Source: Chrysophaeum taylorii (lineage: Eukaryota; Sar; Pelagophyceae; Pelagomonadales; Pelagomonadaceae). From it: DNA of 64,000 bases. The notes under the pieces were generated by a model. It saw only the letters and a list, made by a program, of their open reading frames with translations, did no database searches and had not been told where the DNA came from. The DNA lies in assembly GCA_029834535.1 (NCBI GenBank), contig JAQMWT010000005.1, forward strand, positions 248,001-312,000, given 5' to 3'. Below, piece after piece: positions 15,001 to 27,000 of this stretch (position 1 is the first letter of the stretch; every line of letters begins with the position of its first letter). The position numbers were made by a program, and so were the translations under genes.

Positions 15001-18000
15001 GACAGCCACGTACGCCGAGCTTCCAGTGAGCGTCGTGCCTGACATACCAGTGGCCGGATTCGCGACTTGTGCCGTCGCGTTTTTTACAAAGTCTTTTGCA
15101 AGTGCCGTCGAATTCGTGCTGACCTTGAGCGTGTCAACGTCGCCAAACCAGTCGTTGGCGCCCGCTGCGGTCATAAAGGTTATGGTCCACGCGTGGCCGT
15201 AGCCAACTTCAGAACGATGGACATCAACGTCGCCGACAGGTGCGAGCGCCTCAAGCGCGATCTCCATCACCGCCGCCGAGACGTCGTGCGCAAGTTCAAC
15301 TGTCGTATGCTCGCCAAACGCAAGCCGAAACGTTCCGTCAAGATCGCGCGCGGTAGATAATGTTCGGACCTCCTGAATCTCGACAGGAGAATAGAGGCTC
15401 GAAGTCCCCCCCGTCGATGTGGCGACAGCGCCAACGGCATCGTACTCGATGCGCGCATGCGTCACGGGTGCGCCGCCATCATCCCCGGGCAAAAAAGTGA
15501 CTACCAGTGAGTCGCGAGAGAACGGTGTGAGTTTGACCAAGGTGGGCGCGTCCGGCGGCCGCTTAGGCGCTTCGAAAGTGGGCGTGGTTGTCGTGGCAAG
15601 AGCACTGTAGCCATAGGCATTTGCAGCAAAGACACGCGCCGTGTAGTTGACACCCGTGTCGAGGCTAGCGATCGTATAGCCACAGTATTGGTAAACACAC
15701 TCCGTGTACGACCCCGTGGCAGCGTCGACAAGGACTGTGTTCGAGCCCATCGGGCTGCCTTCGTTCGAGTCGAAGTCGGATGACGTGTCCCACTCGATGC
15801 GGTACCGAGTAATATCTGAACCGCCGTCTGAATCCGGATGGTTGAAGAGCACGCGGAGCGACGTCCCACCATACACCAACAGTGCCACGTTGAGTGGAGG
15901 GGAGGGCGACTGCCGCGGAGGGGCGAGGCTCGAAGGCTGTGTCATACGAGGCTGTGCGGTGCCGAGGCTGTTTGCGGCGCTCACACGAACAGAATAAGCC
16001 TTCCCAGAAATGAGTTCAGAAATTGTGTAGGTATACTTGCCGCTTGAACCCGGAGCGCCCGGTGTGACAGTGGTCGAATCGTACGATTCCGGAATCGACC
16101 CAGGGACCGTGATGCCAACAAGGACGCCGGACAGGGCACCTGATGTTCCGGACGTGTATTGCTCGGTCAGTATGATGCGGTTCGTGACCACCTCGGCGAC
16201 CTGATATGGGTCGCCGTTAAGCAGGAGCCAGTCGTATACCTCGACGCGCGACGCTTCGTATGTCCGGACCCTCGTCGAGCCCGAGACGACCGTCACGTTT
16301 GAGAGCGTCGTCTTCCAACCTGGGAGTTTGGCTTGGAGCTGGTAGCCCACACGGGCGCGGACCGACGAATTTGTCGCCGAAAGACCAGAGCCGTCGATGT
16401 TGAGGTATGCGTCGACCGTTGCCGGCCACTCGGTCAAAAACGTCACCGTCCAGCTCATGTTCGAAGCTGACGGGGCGGAACGCTCAACATGGACGTCGCG
16501 TAAAGTCGGTAATGCCTCTAGCGCGTCCTCCATTGCGCTCGCCGAGACGTCGGCTACCAAATGAATTGTCTGCGCGCCGCGGTACTCCAGCTGGAAGGTC
16601 CCAGAGATGTTGGTTGCCTCCGCATCGATAGAGACGACCTCGACTTCGTCGCGGCCAGCCTCATGCCACCATTCGATGTCGTAGGTCTCAATGTCGTAGC
16701 CATTCTCCGATAATGGCGGGGCCCATGCAACTAAGAGCGAAGTCGAGGCTGCGCCGACGCTTACCGCGTCATCGCCATGCGAGAGCGTCGCGAGCGTTGC
16801 CGTCCCGTCGACAAGCTTGTCTGGCTGCGAGGCCGGCGTCTCTGAACGCTCCGCAAATACCCCGAGACCGGCGTCGTTGAACCCGGCGACGTGGACGTTG
16901 TATTCGACGCCGGGTTCAAGATTGGAAAGCGTCGTCTCATACCACTTGTTGGGGACACCGTCGAGAAGGCGTGGCGAGGCCGCTGCTGCGAGGCTCAGAT
17001 TCAAGAACCTTGCGCTTTCATCAGGTATCGAGGAGTTGCACACCACGATGAACCGAGTCACGAGGCTCTGGCGGTCTTCCGGCCAGCGCGTGATGGTCCA
17101 GTAGACCTTCAAGGCTGTTTCGACGTCAGGCACACGTTCGATTTCGATAGCCGCAGGCGCATCTGGGGGGCCCCACGGCTTGAGAGCAAGCGAGGTCGAC
17201 GGATTGCCATAACCAGCCGAATTACGGGCACTCACGCGGACACCGAATCCTGCCAACTGGCTTGATTGCTGTAGGAGATTGGGGATGGTGTACGTGTACG
17301 TGTTGCCTGGGTCGACGTCAAGGTCGATTCCAGTGACTACCGCTGACCCTAGGATGCTGGCGTTGCCGACGAAACTCAGATTGTTGGCGACGCAATATGA
17401 GTCGCTGGTGCCGTGGCAGATCATCGCCGACATCGACGATGGTTCGACTACGAGCGGCCCCAAGTATCCAACATTTGTATCGAAGGTGATACGGTACGCG
17501 CGGTAGCCATCGTTCGTCACATAAGGCTGGTCGACCGTGACGTCTCCGATGTCGTACAAAAATTCTAAAGCAAGTTCAAGCTCATAGAAGTCAACGTTGT
17601 ACGGCAGGGCCCACGGGTAGCGCCAGCCCGATGGAGAGACGAGAGCAAAGGTCCCAGAGGTGTGGTGCGTTGGGATGAGAAGCGTCTGAACGTTTGGCTT
17701 GCCGTACACACCATCAACCTTGCTCCACCATTCGACCTTGTAAGACTCGACGGGCTCACCGCCATCGTTTTCCGGCGTCACCCACGAGAGCACTAACTCA
17801 TCCCAGGCTCCTCTCTCAAGCTGCACGTCAAGCGGCGTTGTCGGCTTAATGGCAGAGGGGACGAAAAAATGCGGCGAGCCGATGACATCGAGATTGCTAT
17901 GGTGGAAGAGCCGGCTTGCGGGGACGAGACCGTAGGGCTGACTTTTCGATGACCACAGCAGCCGCAACACAGCAGATCCCGTTGTCTCGCGCCACTCGAG

Positions 18001-21000
18001 GGTGATGTCCACCAGCGCACCCTTGGCGAGAGCATGTGGTGTCACACCACGGAACTCGGCGAACCCCCCGTCTATGACCTCGTTCTCGAAAGCATCGAAG
18101 ACCAGTTCGTGGTCGACAAAGAGACGAGCACCGTCATTACACTGGACGTGGAACGTGAAGACCTCGTCAAACGAGGGCCGGACATAGCCGGTCCAGCGTG
18201 CCGAAACATGGTCCTTGCCAGTCGGGGTGATGGTGTCGTCTGCAGCGAACTCAAAATCGATGCTGTGGTCGACACGCGTCATAATACTCTCGCCGTATAG
18301 CCACCGATTGTTGTAATATTCGCCGACAAGCCCGCCGCGCTTCGTAGCGCTGGTGCGGAGCTCGTAAGTCCCAACACGCGGAGTGAGATACGTGGCGGTA
18401 TAGAGCCCTGCCCCATCGTAGGACACATTGGCTGAAACGCTCTCAGGACCTGCGAGACGTGCGACGAATTGTGTGCCAAGACGCCCAGCGACAGAGTCTG
18501 CGCGACCGCCGGCTACGCTCTTCCGCGCGACGGGGCACGTATCGTCGCGCACGGTGACCTTGGCATCGGTACCCTCGAGTTGGTAGCCTTCGGCATACAG
18601 GAGTTCGAGGTCGTCACCCTCGACACTGTCAAGGCGGATGAGCCACCGCATCGCGCCGTGAGCGTAAGGCCCGTCGCGGTCTAGGACACTTGCTGCGTAG
18701 ATTGCCGGGAGATCCTCGTCTAGTGCTGCCTGGAGGTTTGCCGCAGTGATATCATGTGCAAGCTGGCGAGTACGAGCACCACGGTACTCGAGGTAAAACG
18801 TCCCACCAATATCGGATTTGCTCTGGAACCAGCCCGACGTCGCGTTAACAGACCGCACATACGTCCTGATCTCCTGGTAGCGGAAGCGCTCGCAGTAGGT
18901 CACGAAAACCTCGAACCGTGTGTCGACGGCAGTCGCAACGAGCGACGGCAGATTGCCGAGGAGCGTGTCGAACTCGACGACATACCGATATCCCGCGCGC
19001 TGTTTCTTGAGGCCCGCCCCGTGCTCGTATAGTTGGAGGTCGGTAGCCGATTTGCCCAAATATTGCGACGAAAGTGTTACTGAATATGGTGCGATCTCCG
19101 CAAGGTGCGCAATTGTGAAGACAGCCGTGTCAGATGTGTTTGGCGCGCCTATGCGGATCCAATCCCCGACTTCAAAATACTGAGAAAGGTCGCAAAGCGT
19201 ATTGACAACTGCGAGGCCACGTGTTGCGCTAGCGTTGCAGCCCGAGATGGGATCTACTGCAGAAGTTGTCGTGACCGTCACCGCACCGACCTCGGCAAGG
19301 CTCTCGAGCGCGATTTTCAAGTCGGCGATGCCAGCGCCATAGGGAACATCGACGCTTTCGCCGAACATAGAGATAATCATGGCGGTTGTCGTTATATTGT
19401 AGCCCGGGTTCGACGAGTTCGAGATGATGTCCACGATTTGAACTTCAGAGAGTGGACCGTCGGGGTTGATATTGGCGAAGGGGTCGCGAGCCTCTATGGT
19501 GAAGCTCGTTTCGCGTTCAAAGTACCCTGTTGAGAGGCCGTTGGCTCCGGCGACGCCGGTCTCGTCACGTACTGTGCAGTTGGACGCTGCGACCTTGGTC
19601 GGCTCGACGACGGCGACAAAAGGGCTGATTCCGTCGACGGCGGCGATTCCACCGGGGCTTCGGCTGGAGGTGCCCGCATACACAGTGAGCTTTGCAGAGC
19701 TCCCGGATAGCGTGCGGTTGTGCGCAACAAGGCGCGGCTGGTCACCGAGGTTCGTTAAGTATGTTTCAGTGCATTTCGACTCGGCGATGCCAAACGTCAC
19801 CGCCCACTCGTAACCGTTGGGCGACGTTTGCCCGTGACGATTCACATTGACATTCTCGACAGTCTCGAGCGTTTCAAGCGCAGCCTTGAGCTCGGCCGCT
19901 GTCGCGTTGTGGTTGAGCAAAGTCGTCTCGGCGCCCTTAAATTCCAGTGAGAATCTTCCCTCGAGTTCGTTGCCCGCTACAAGCCGGATGATTTGGATCT
20001 CTTCGACCAGCTTCTCATTGTGCCACGGCGCGGTGCCGTTGACATCGTGTCGAGACGCTTTGACGACGCCAAATGTTCCACGGACGATCTCCGCTACCTT
20101 GACGGTTTCCGCGATAATGGGCACCGCCGTGTTTTCGATCTCGATCGCCGGCACGTCGCCAACATATTCGTGGAAGGTTGCGCTGTAAACGTAATTGGCT
20201 GAACCCAGCTGGTAATCGCGGAGCATTGCTATGTCGTATGCCGAGAGCGTGTCGGTGCCATGCACGATCCCACGGCTCACCTCGACTGTACCGTAACCGA
20301 GGGCCCCAAGCGCCGCGCTCATGTCGTCAGCCGTCGCGTCCCAGCTCAAAGGCGCAGTCTTGTGCCCGCTTAAACTCAAAACAACGCTGCCTCCGCCATC
20401 ATTGACAGTTGTCGCGTTCCACGAGACCACCTGTTCCTCAATCGCTCCCTGCATCACAACAGCGACAGTTGTCATCCCCGCAGCGAAGGGCGTGAAGATG
20501 ACGTCGTACTCGCCTTCACCAACGTATGTCACGGTGCCATTTACTGCCAAGGGCGTGTCGCTGACAACGCCAGCCGAGTTCTTGCGGAACCACAGCACAT
20601 TGGTCGGGCCCGCCGCCACAAAAGCGAGGACGCGAAACCGCGAGCGTTCCTGACTGTCGGTGCGCGTATTACCCCACGCATCCTTTGCAACGATGCGGAA
20701 TCTCGATTTTTCTCCGGCGACGCCGACCACCAGGCCCTTACCGTACGCCGTCGACCACTCGGCGACGGGCTCGTTCGGCGCGACGTACGGTGAGAACGGC
20801 GCACCGGCGATGCTCTCAGCTGCGGCACCAGCGACAAGCTCCTCGACAGATACCTGCCCTCGACTGCCGTGCAGCGCGTCGATATTGGCCGTCATCAGTT
20901 TGAGGTCACCCTCTTGGTACGTCTCGGTGAATTCGACGCGCCAGCTTGTACCTGATGCTGGGTCGCTGTCGAAGCCAGTTACGTTGCACGCGATGACCGG

Positions 21001-24000
21001 ACGGAGCGCATTGAGGCGGTCCTCGAGTTCCTGAGGCGTCGCGTCGAAGGGGATGGGCAAAGTCGTGTCCAAGACTACGCTGCCGGAGAAGTCGAGCGCC
21101 TCGAGCGATAACGTGAAATTCCCCGAGAGGTGACGGCCCGTACCGACGGTCGTCACCACTTGCTGGACCTCGTTAATTTTCGGGATTTTGACATGAAGCT
21201 TATAGACGCCACGGACAAGCGGCGTGTATTTGACAATGTGGCGCGCCGTGTCGCCGCCCGCGACACCACGGTACACGGGGACTTTGTCAGCATCAGTGCC
21301 TCGGAACACATCCGTCAGAGGAACAGTCCGGTTGGTCGCTCCAGAAACTAATTCAAACTTGCCGTCGTCTGCTAGGGTGAACACTTCGGGCGAGCCCAAT
21401 CCAACAGCCAACATGTCACCACGCAGAAGGTCATAAAAACCCACGCCACTGACGTTAAACAGCGCGGACTTGTTGAAGTAGACCGAGGCCGTGCCGATGT
21501 ACTCCCAAGCTATGGGCGCCTGAGATACGTTTGTCACGACGATCGAGGCGTTGCCGATGTAGTCGTTCGTCCTGCCCTCACCAGCCCAGTCGGACTCGCC
21601 AACGAACGAGACATCGAACATGTCGGCCCCAGAGTTGAACCGGAAATTGCCGTCACCGTCCGTCGCCGTTACGACAAACTCGCATTCAGTCATAGCTACG
21701 CACGCGGTGAGCCCACCTCCAACGGCGCTTGTGGTACGCGAGTCGATGCTGTTCGGGTACACGTAGACGGACTCCTTCGACAGCATGATGTGGCGCGTGT
21801 AGAAAAGCGCCGATGCGGGAACGATCGCGGGCTTCTTATCGCCGTACGCCCACGACAACGAGAAGCGCGCGGCGTCGATCTCCTCGATGTACTCGAGGAC
21901 GATTGGGTAGAGTCGGCCAGCCTCGAGAGTAGCGTTTGCGTTGAGAATGTCAGAGTCTGCCCCCCCAAGAGCATCGATGAGGACGACACCATCGATCATC
22001 ATGCGCGCACCACCATCCGTCTCGATGCTGAAGATCACGACGCCGGACGTGGGCGAAAGCACATCACCGACCCACCGCGTGGAAAAGTAGTCGGCGGGAA
22101 AGTTGTCCCACTCAACCGCGTCTAGCGGGGGGCTAGTTCCCCAGTCAAAGGCCAGTGGGCCGTCAAGTCGCGTCGAGTCGCACACTGTCAATGACTCGGG
22201 TACGCACCACTTGGGCTCGTGGAAAGGCCAACGTCGCCATTCAGTGGCGCCGAGCGATGGCTCCGTGAAGTCACGGCGCGCATAGTACGTCGCAAGGAGG
22301 CCGCCAGGTTGTCGCAGCAGGATAGAAAGTTCGTGTGGACCGGCAAGGCTTGGTACATAACGGACCTCGTAGAGGCCTTCGGTGTTTGGTACGTGGAGGT
22401 CGTCGACGGTCCCATCGACAATGCTTCGGTCCGTTTCACGACCTCCCGCTGATGACCCAGTTCCGTTGAGAAAGGCGAAAAAAGTGCCTACGTCGACCTG
22501 ACGACCAAGACGGTTTCCAAATCGATCCCGCGCCTGCACTTTAAATGACGACTCGGCTCCCGCAATGGCTCGCATGGATGCAGTGTGGTGAGAGTGTGGC
22601 GCCGAAGCCATTGCTGGCGAGACGACGAGGCCTGCCGAGAGTTCGGTCGCCACCGCCGATGTCGAGTTATCGCCGCCAGCGCTCGTCGAACCAATCGAAA
22701 GTGACCACGTGTAATTGCCGTCCATCGTCGGCGTGTAGACGAGCAGGTAGTGGCCCGCTCCGACGTAGCTCAGAGTGTCGATGCCTTTAGTGACCTCAGC
22801 GACCTCGACGTGGATGTCGACCTCGTTGCTAATCTCAAGTGTCGGCTGTGTGCCGAAGAGCGATATGAAGTCAACGTAGATCCACTCGCAGCCCACAACG
22901 CGGTCAGCGTTGCAGCAGATGGAACCCTGGCCACTCGAGTCGCGGACGGTTACCTCATCGATGCTGGGGAGGGACTCGAGTGCGATCTTAAGGTTCGAAG
23001 GTGCAGAAGACCCCGTCAAATTTGACGCCATCTCCCAGAGTCCGGTCTTATTGTTCAGCATTGACACTGAGAAGGTGCCGTTGAGGCCTGAGCACCGCAG
23101 TTTCTGAGTTTCGTACATCCCGACCGAGACGTCGTCGAGCTGAAGGTGATTGACACTCAGCTCGATGACCTCACCACCCTTGGAAGAGGTAAGAAGGTTG
23201 CCCGTGGTTCCCTTGACAGCCTCCGACACCTCGATGCGCGGAGCGACCTGGCGTTCGTACGGCGAAAGACGGTAATCGAGGCCCGAGTCGTCAACGATGA
23301 GCGCCTCGACGTCGCCCAGCGCGTCCGGACAAAAGCTCCAGCCGCGCGTCGCACATCGACCATTGAAGCTGATTTGCCACACGGAAAGCCTGGAAGTGTT
23401 GGGGAAAATTTGTTCAGAGGAGGCTCCCAGGCACTGGCCGACCTTTGTGGCGATGACGGTCACGTCGCCAACGCTCGGGAGGTGTTCCAGAGCGGCCTCG
23501 ACTTCAGCGGCCGACGCATCGGCGCGGATCATTGCGGTTGTGTTGCCTGCATACGTCAGCGTGAATACGCCCCACACTGGATGAACGCCGTCGACCGCTC
23601 CATACGCAGACGTTTGGTACTGGGTAATGGCCGAAGTCGACGACGCATTGAAGTCGAGCAAAGGTAGATCACCCGTCGCTTCGAGGAACTCGACGTAAAC
23701 ACGATGTGTCGCGTTAAATTCCGAACCACACAAGGCCGCGCTCACCTCGTCGGGCTCGTCGCGCCTAAACACGCTCACCGGTGTGATGGCCGAGAGCTCT
23801 TGTTCGAAGTCGCCGACGGTGGCCGTCGCAGCGCTCAGACTCGAGGTCGTCTCACCACGGAACTTTGCGGCGACAGTGCCACTTGTTGCCGAGCAACTAA
23901 AGGTCTGAACTTCGCGCACGTATGGTGCGTCGCCCTTGACAGTCTCTGCAACATCGACGCTCGAGTCCGACGCCACAAGCAGTGGCACATCGCCGTAGAC

Positions 24001-27000
24001 TTTAGTGAATGTCACCATGAACGCCTCGGATGCCGCAATAGTTTCGTCTCCGTCATAGTCTATGACGTTTACCTCCGAACGAATGGTTGCAAGCGCCTGG
24101 AGGGAGCTTCGAAGTGTCGAAATGTCTGTGATTCCCGGAGTCACCGCGGCGGTCTTCTCACCGCGAAACTCGAGCTGGAAGTCGCTCATCCCCGCGGTCA
24201 CAGTCTGAACTTCCGCGGTGATCCGGACCTCCTCGGCGATAACCGACACAATTTGTGTCTCGACCGCCCGAGCGTCCCGAGCAGAGATATCCAAGATCAC
24301 TGGCTCGCCAGCGACGACTTCAGTGAGCTGCTCCGAGGTAACCGTGGTTGACCGCGAACTCACGATGCCATGGGTTACCGTCACCTCGAAAGGCGATCCC
24401 TCGATGTGCCGGTTATCAGATGTGATGCTCAGCTCGTACTCGCCATCATACCAAAGCGTATACTGCACCGGGTAGATCCCACCGCCTGCGGGACGGGTAA
24501 TATTCACTTCTGACAGTGCGTTGATGTTGTTGTCCGGCGGCGCCTTGACGACGAGGGAGGCTTCGGCCCATGCTCGTAAATTACTTAAGAACGTGACCGT
24601 GTACTCGTGGTCGTATCCCACCTCGACTGCTTCCTTCCGCGTTACGCTCACATCAAAAGTAATCTCTGCGTGTGCATGCTCGAGGGCCGACTCGACGGCG
24701 GCGGCCGTTGCGTTGAGCGGGATGCCTATACAACAAGAGATGCTCATGAAAACGTCACAAGGACCAACTCCCTCAACAGAGAATCAGAAGAGACAGACAA
24801 GCAGGAACGCACTTAGCGTGGTTGCGCCTGCGAAACTGAGCCGGAAGCTACCGGTCAAACTCGCGTCGCGAATCTTGATAGTCTCTATCGCAGTCGACGT
24901 CGTCACAGAATAGTCGCGTGTCGCGTGCTCGAAGACAATCAAAAAGTAGTCGGACGCGCCAGCTTTATCTTTTTCGCCGCCGTAGTAGCCATACTTGAAA
25001 TGTGGGGTGTCTTCGCCCGACCGCAGGTTGCCAAAGGCGTCATTGGCCAGAACGTCGAAGGTCCTGGGGATGCCAACTGTGGCAGTGGATATGCCCGAAC
25101 CCAAGGCCTGCGAGGCAGGCGCATGAAGCGGTCCATGGACCACTTGGAGCGTCGGGGCGTCGTGGTCGCAGAACTGAGGTGCTTTGTACACATCGAGACC
25201 ATCATACTCTCGGACCCACCAGAACGGCGCCGTCGGGCCGACACACGTAAGGAGCGAGTCGTCATTGTGCTTGACGAGCACGTCGTAGTTGCCAGCCAGC
25301 GGGATCGTATAGGTGGCGAGATAGCTGCCGTTGTTGTAGTCGTGAACGTGAGCGCGGTACTGAACGTCCGTGTTGTCTTGGTTCGCGAAAAGCACGTCGA
25401 ATATGTCGCCGCCCTCGCGAAGATTGTTGCTGTACGCATCTTTGGCAGCGATGGCGAAGGCGCCGGTGTCCCCGGCCGCTGCCTCAACGAGTGAGTCCAT
25501 GCCAGGCGCTGGCGCCGACTCGACCTCTGATGTTGCTGCTGTGGCGGCGCCCGGTTCGACGTCCAGGGAAAATGGCGAGCACTTCAGGAGGTCACCGAGG
25601 CCACATTGAATGTCTGTGCCGCCAGTGCGGACGAAGATCAAGTAGTCGCCGGCCTTGAGAGGCGTGTAAGAAACATCGTACTCGCCGTTTCCAAGATATA
25701 CGATGTGTCCAGCAAGGCGCGTCGGGCCGAGGACCTCAACTGCGAGCTTGTCACTGAAGTCGTCTTCCTCGGCCTCTGTGATTCGCGTATTGTTGTTGGC
25801 GTCCTTGGAGACGATACGAAATTTCGCGAGGACGCCGGCGGTCGCGTGGTTGAGCGCGTCGCCGTTGGCCACTGTATACGGGTAGTCCGCGCGACCGGGC
25901 AACACGACCACGTCGCGGAATGGCGACATGGCAATGTGCTCTGCGTGAAATAGATTCAAAGAGGGCACAGGCTGACGCGCTATAGAGAAGCACGACCACT
26001 CGAGTACGATGGAGGCCAGGCCCGTGATCTCCTTGTACTCGACCACGAGGTCGTGGTACGCACCTGCTTCAAGCAGTTTGGAGTGCCGATGGCCCTTGAC
26101 AATGTCGACATCCCACTCGTCGATGATAAGTTCATGGTCAAGATAGATGCGAACGCCGTCGTCTGCACGCGCGTAAAACGTGTACAACTCGTCGTATTCA
26201 GCAAGGACCTTGCCGCTCCAACGGATCGAGACGTAGTCACGGCCATACTGCGTGATCGTGCCAACACCCCAGTCAAAGTTGATGGCGGCGTCGATGCGTT
26301 CGACCGTCGGGTCGCCCTGGAGCCACTGGTTGTCAAAGTAACTCGCGGCAAGACCGCCGGGGACTAGCTGGCGCACAAAAACGTCGTATGTTCCTGTCGC
26401 ATTCGGCACGTAGCGGCCAGTGTACGACGGCAACCCGGCGACCTTCTCGAAGGTGTCCACCGCGGGCGTACTGCCGGTGAGCGAAGCGTCGTCGCCAGCA
26501 ACGATCTCCGAGATTGTGACACTGGCGTCGGTACCGGTGAGCCGATCAGTGTTCACAGTCATGAGTTCGAGGTCACCAAGCTCGGACCGGAAGGTCACGC
26601 TCCACGTTGCGCAGTTGTTGTCAAGTTCCACCTTGTCGACGTCGACCCGCTCGACGGTCGGGAGCGACATGAGAGCATTCTGCATCGCCGCCGCAGTGGC
26701 ATCAAACGCGATGTCCGTCGTCGAGACGCTGCCGTATGCCAATACGAAGGAACCGCCCAGTGGCGTTGGGTCACCACCCGTAGTCGTGACTTCCTGAACC
26801 TCGTACGAGTACGGTGAAGCCTGCATTGTCCGCAGGTTGCCAAGCTGCTTAGTGAAAGTGACAGTGTACCGGATCGAAGCCCCGAGGACCTCTTTCATCA
26901 CGTCAACCTCGTCGACGGTCGGCAAGTTTTCGAGGGCCTCCTTGACGTCCTTCGCGCTTGCCTGAAAGCTAATGTCGTCGGAGTAAGCGTCTTCATATGC

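Larger units (their letters stand above)
1..24725 (-). other. Single exon of at least 24.7 kb in the giant gene
   Basis: The minus frame with codons at positions 3k+1 to 3k+3 has no stop from 24783 to 1. I translated stretches near 0.2, 4.8, 6, 7.5, 10, 12, 14.4, 16, 18, 21 and 23 kb in this one frame. Each gave Fn3, PA14, filamin or ~75-residue repeat sequence, so no intron interrupts it. It encodes about 8,242 residues and continues beyond the window. Confidence 0.88.

Noticed and set aside
1-24700. Many 60-210-codon frames on both strands across the giant exon
   Set aside because: All lie in frames other than the continuous minus frame, and they lack domains or splice logic.
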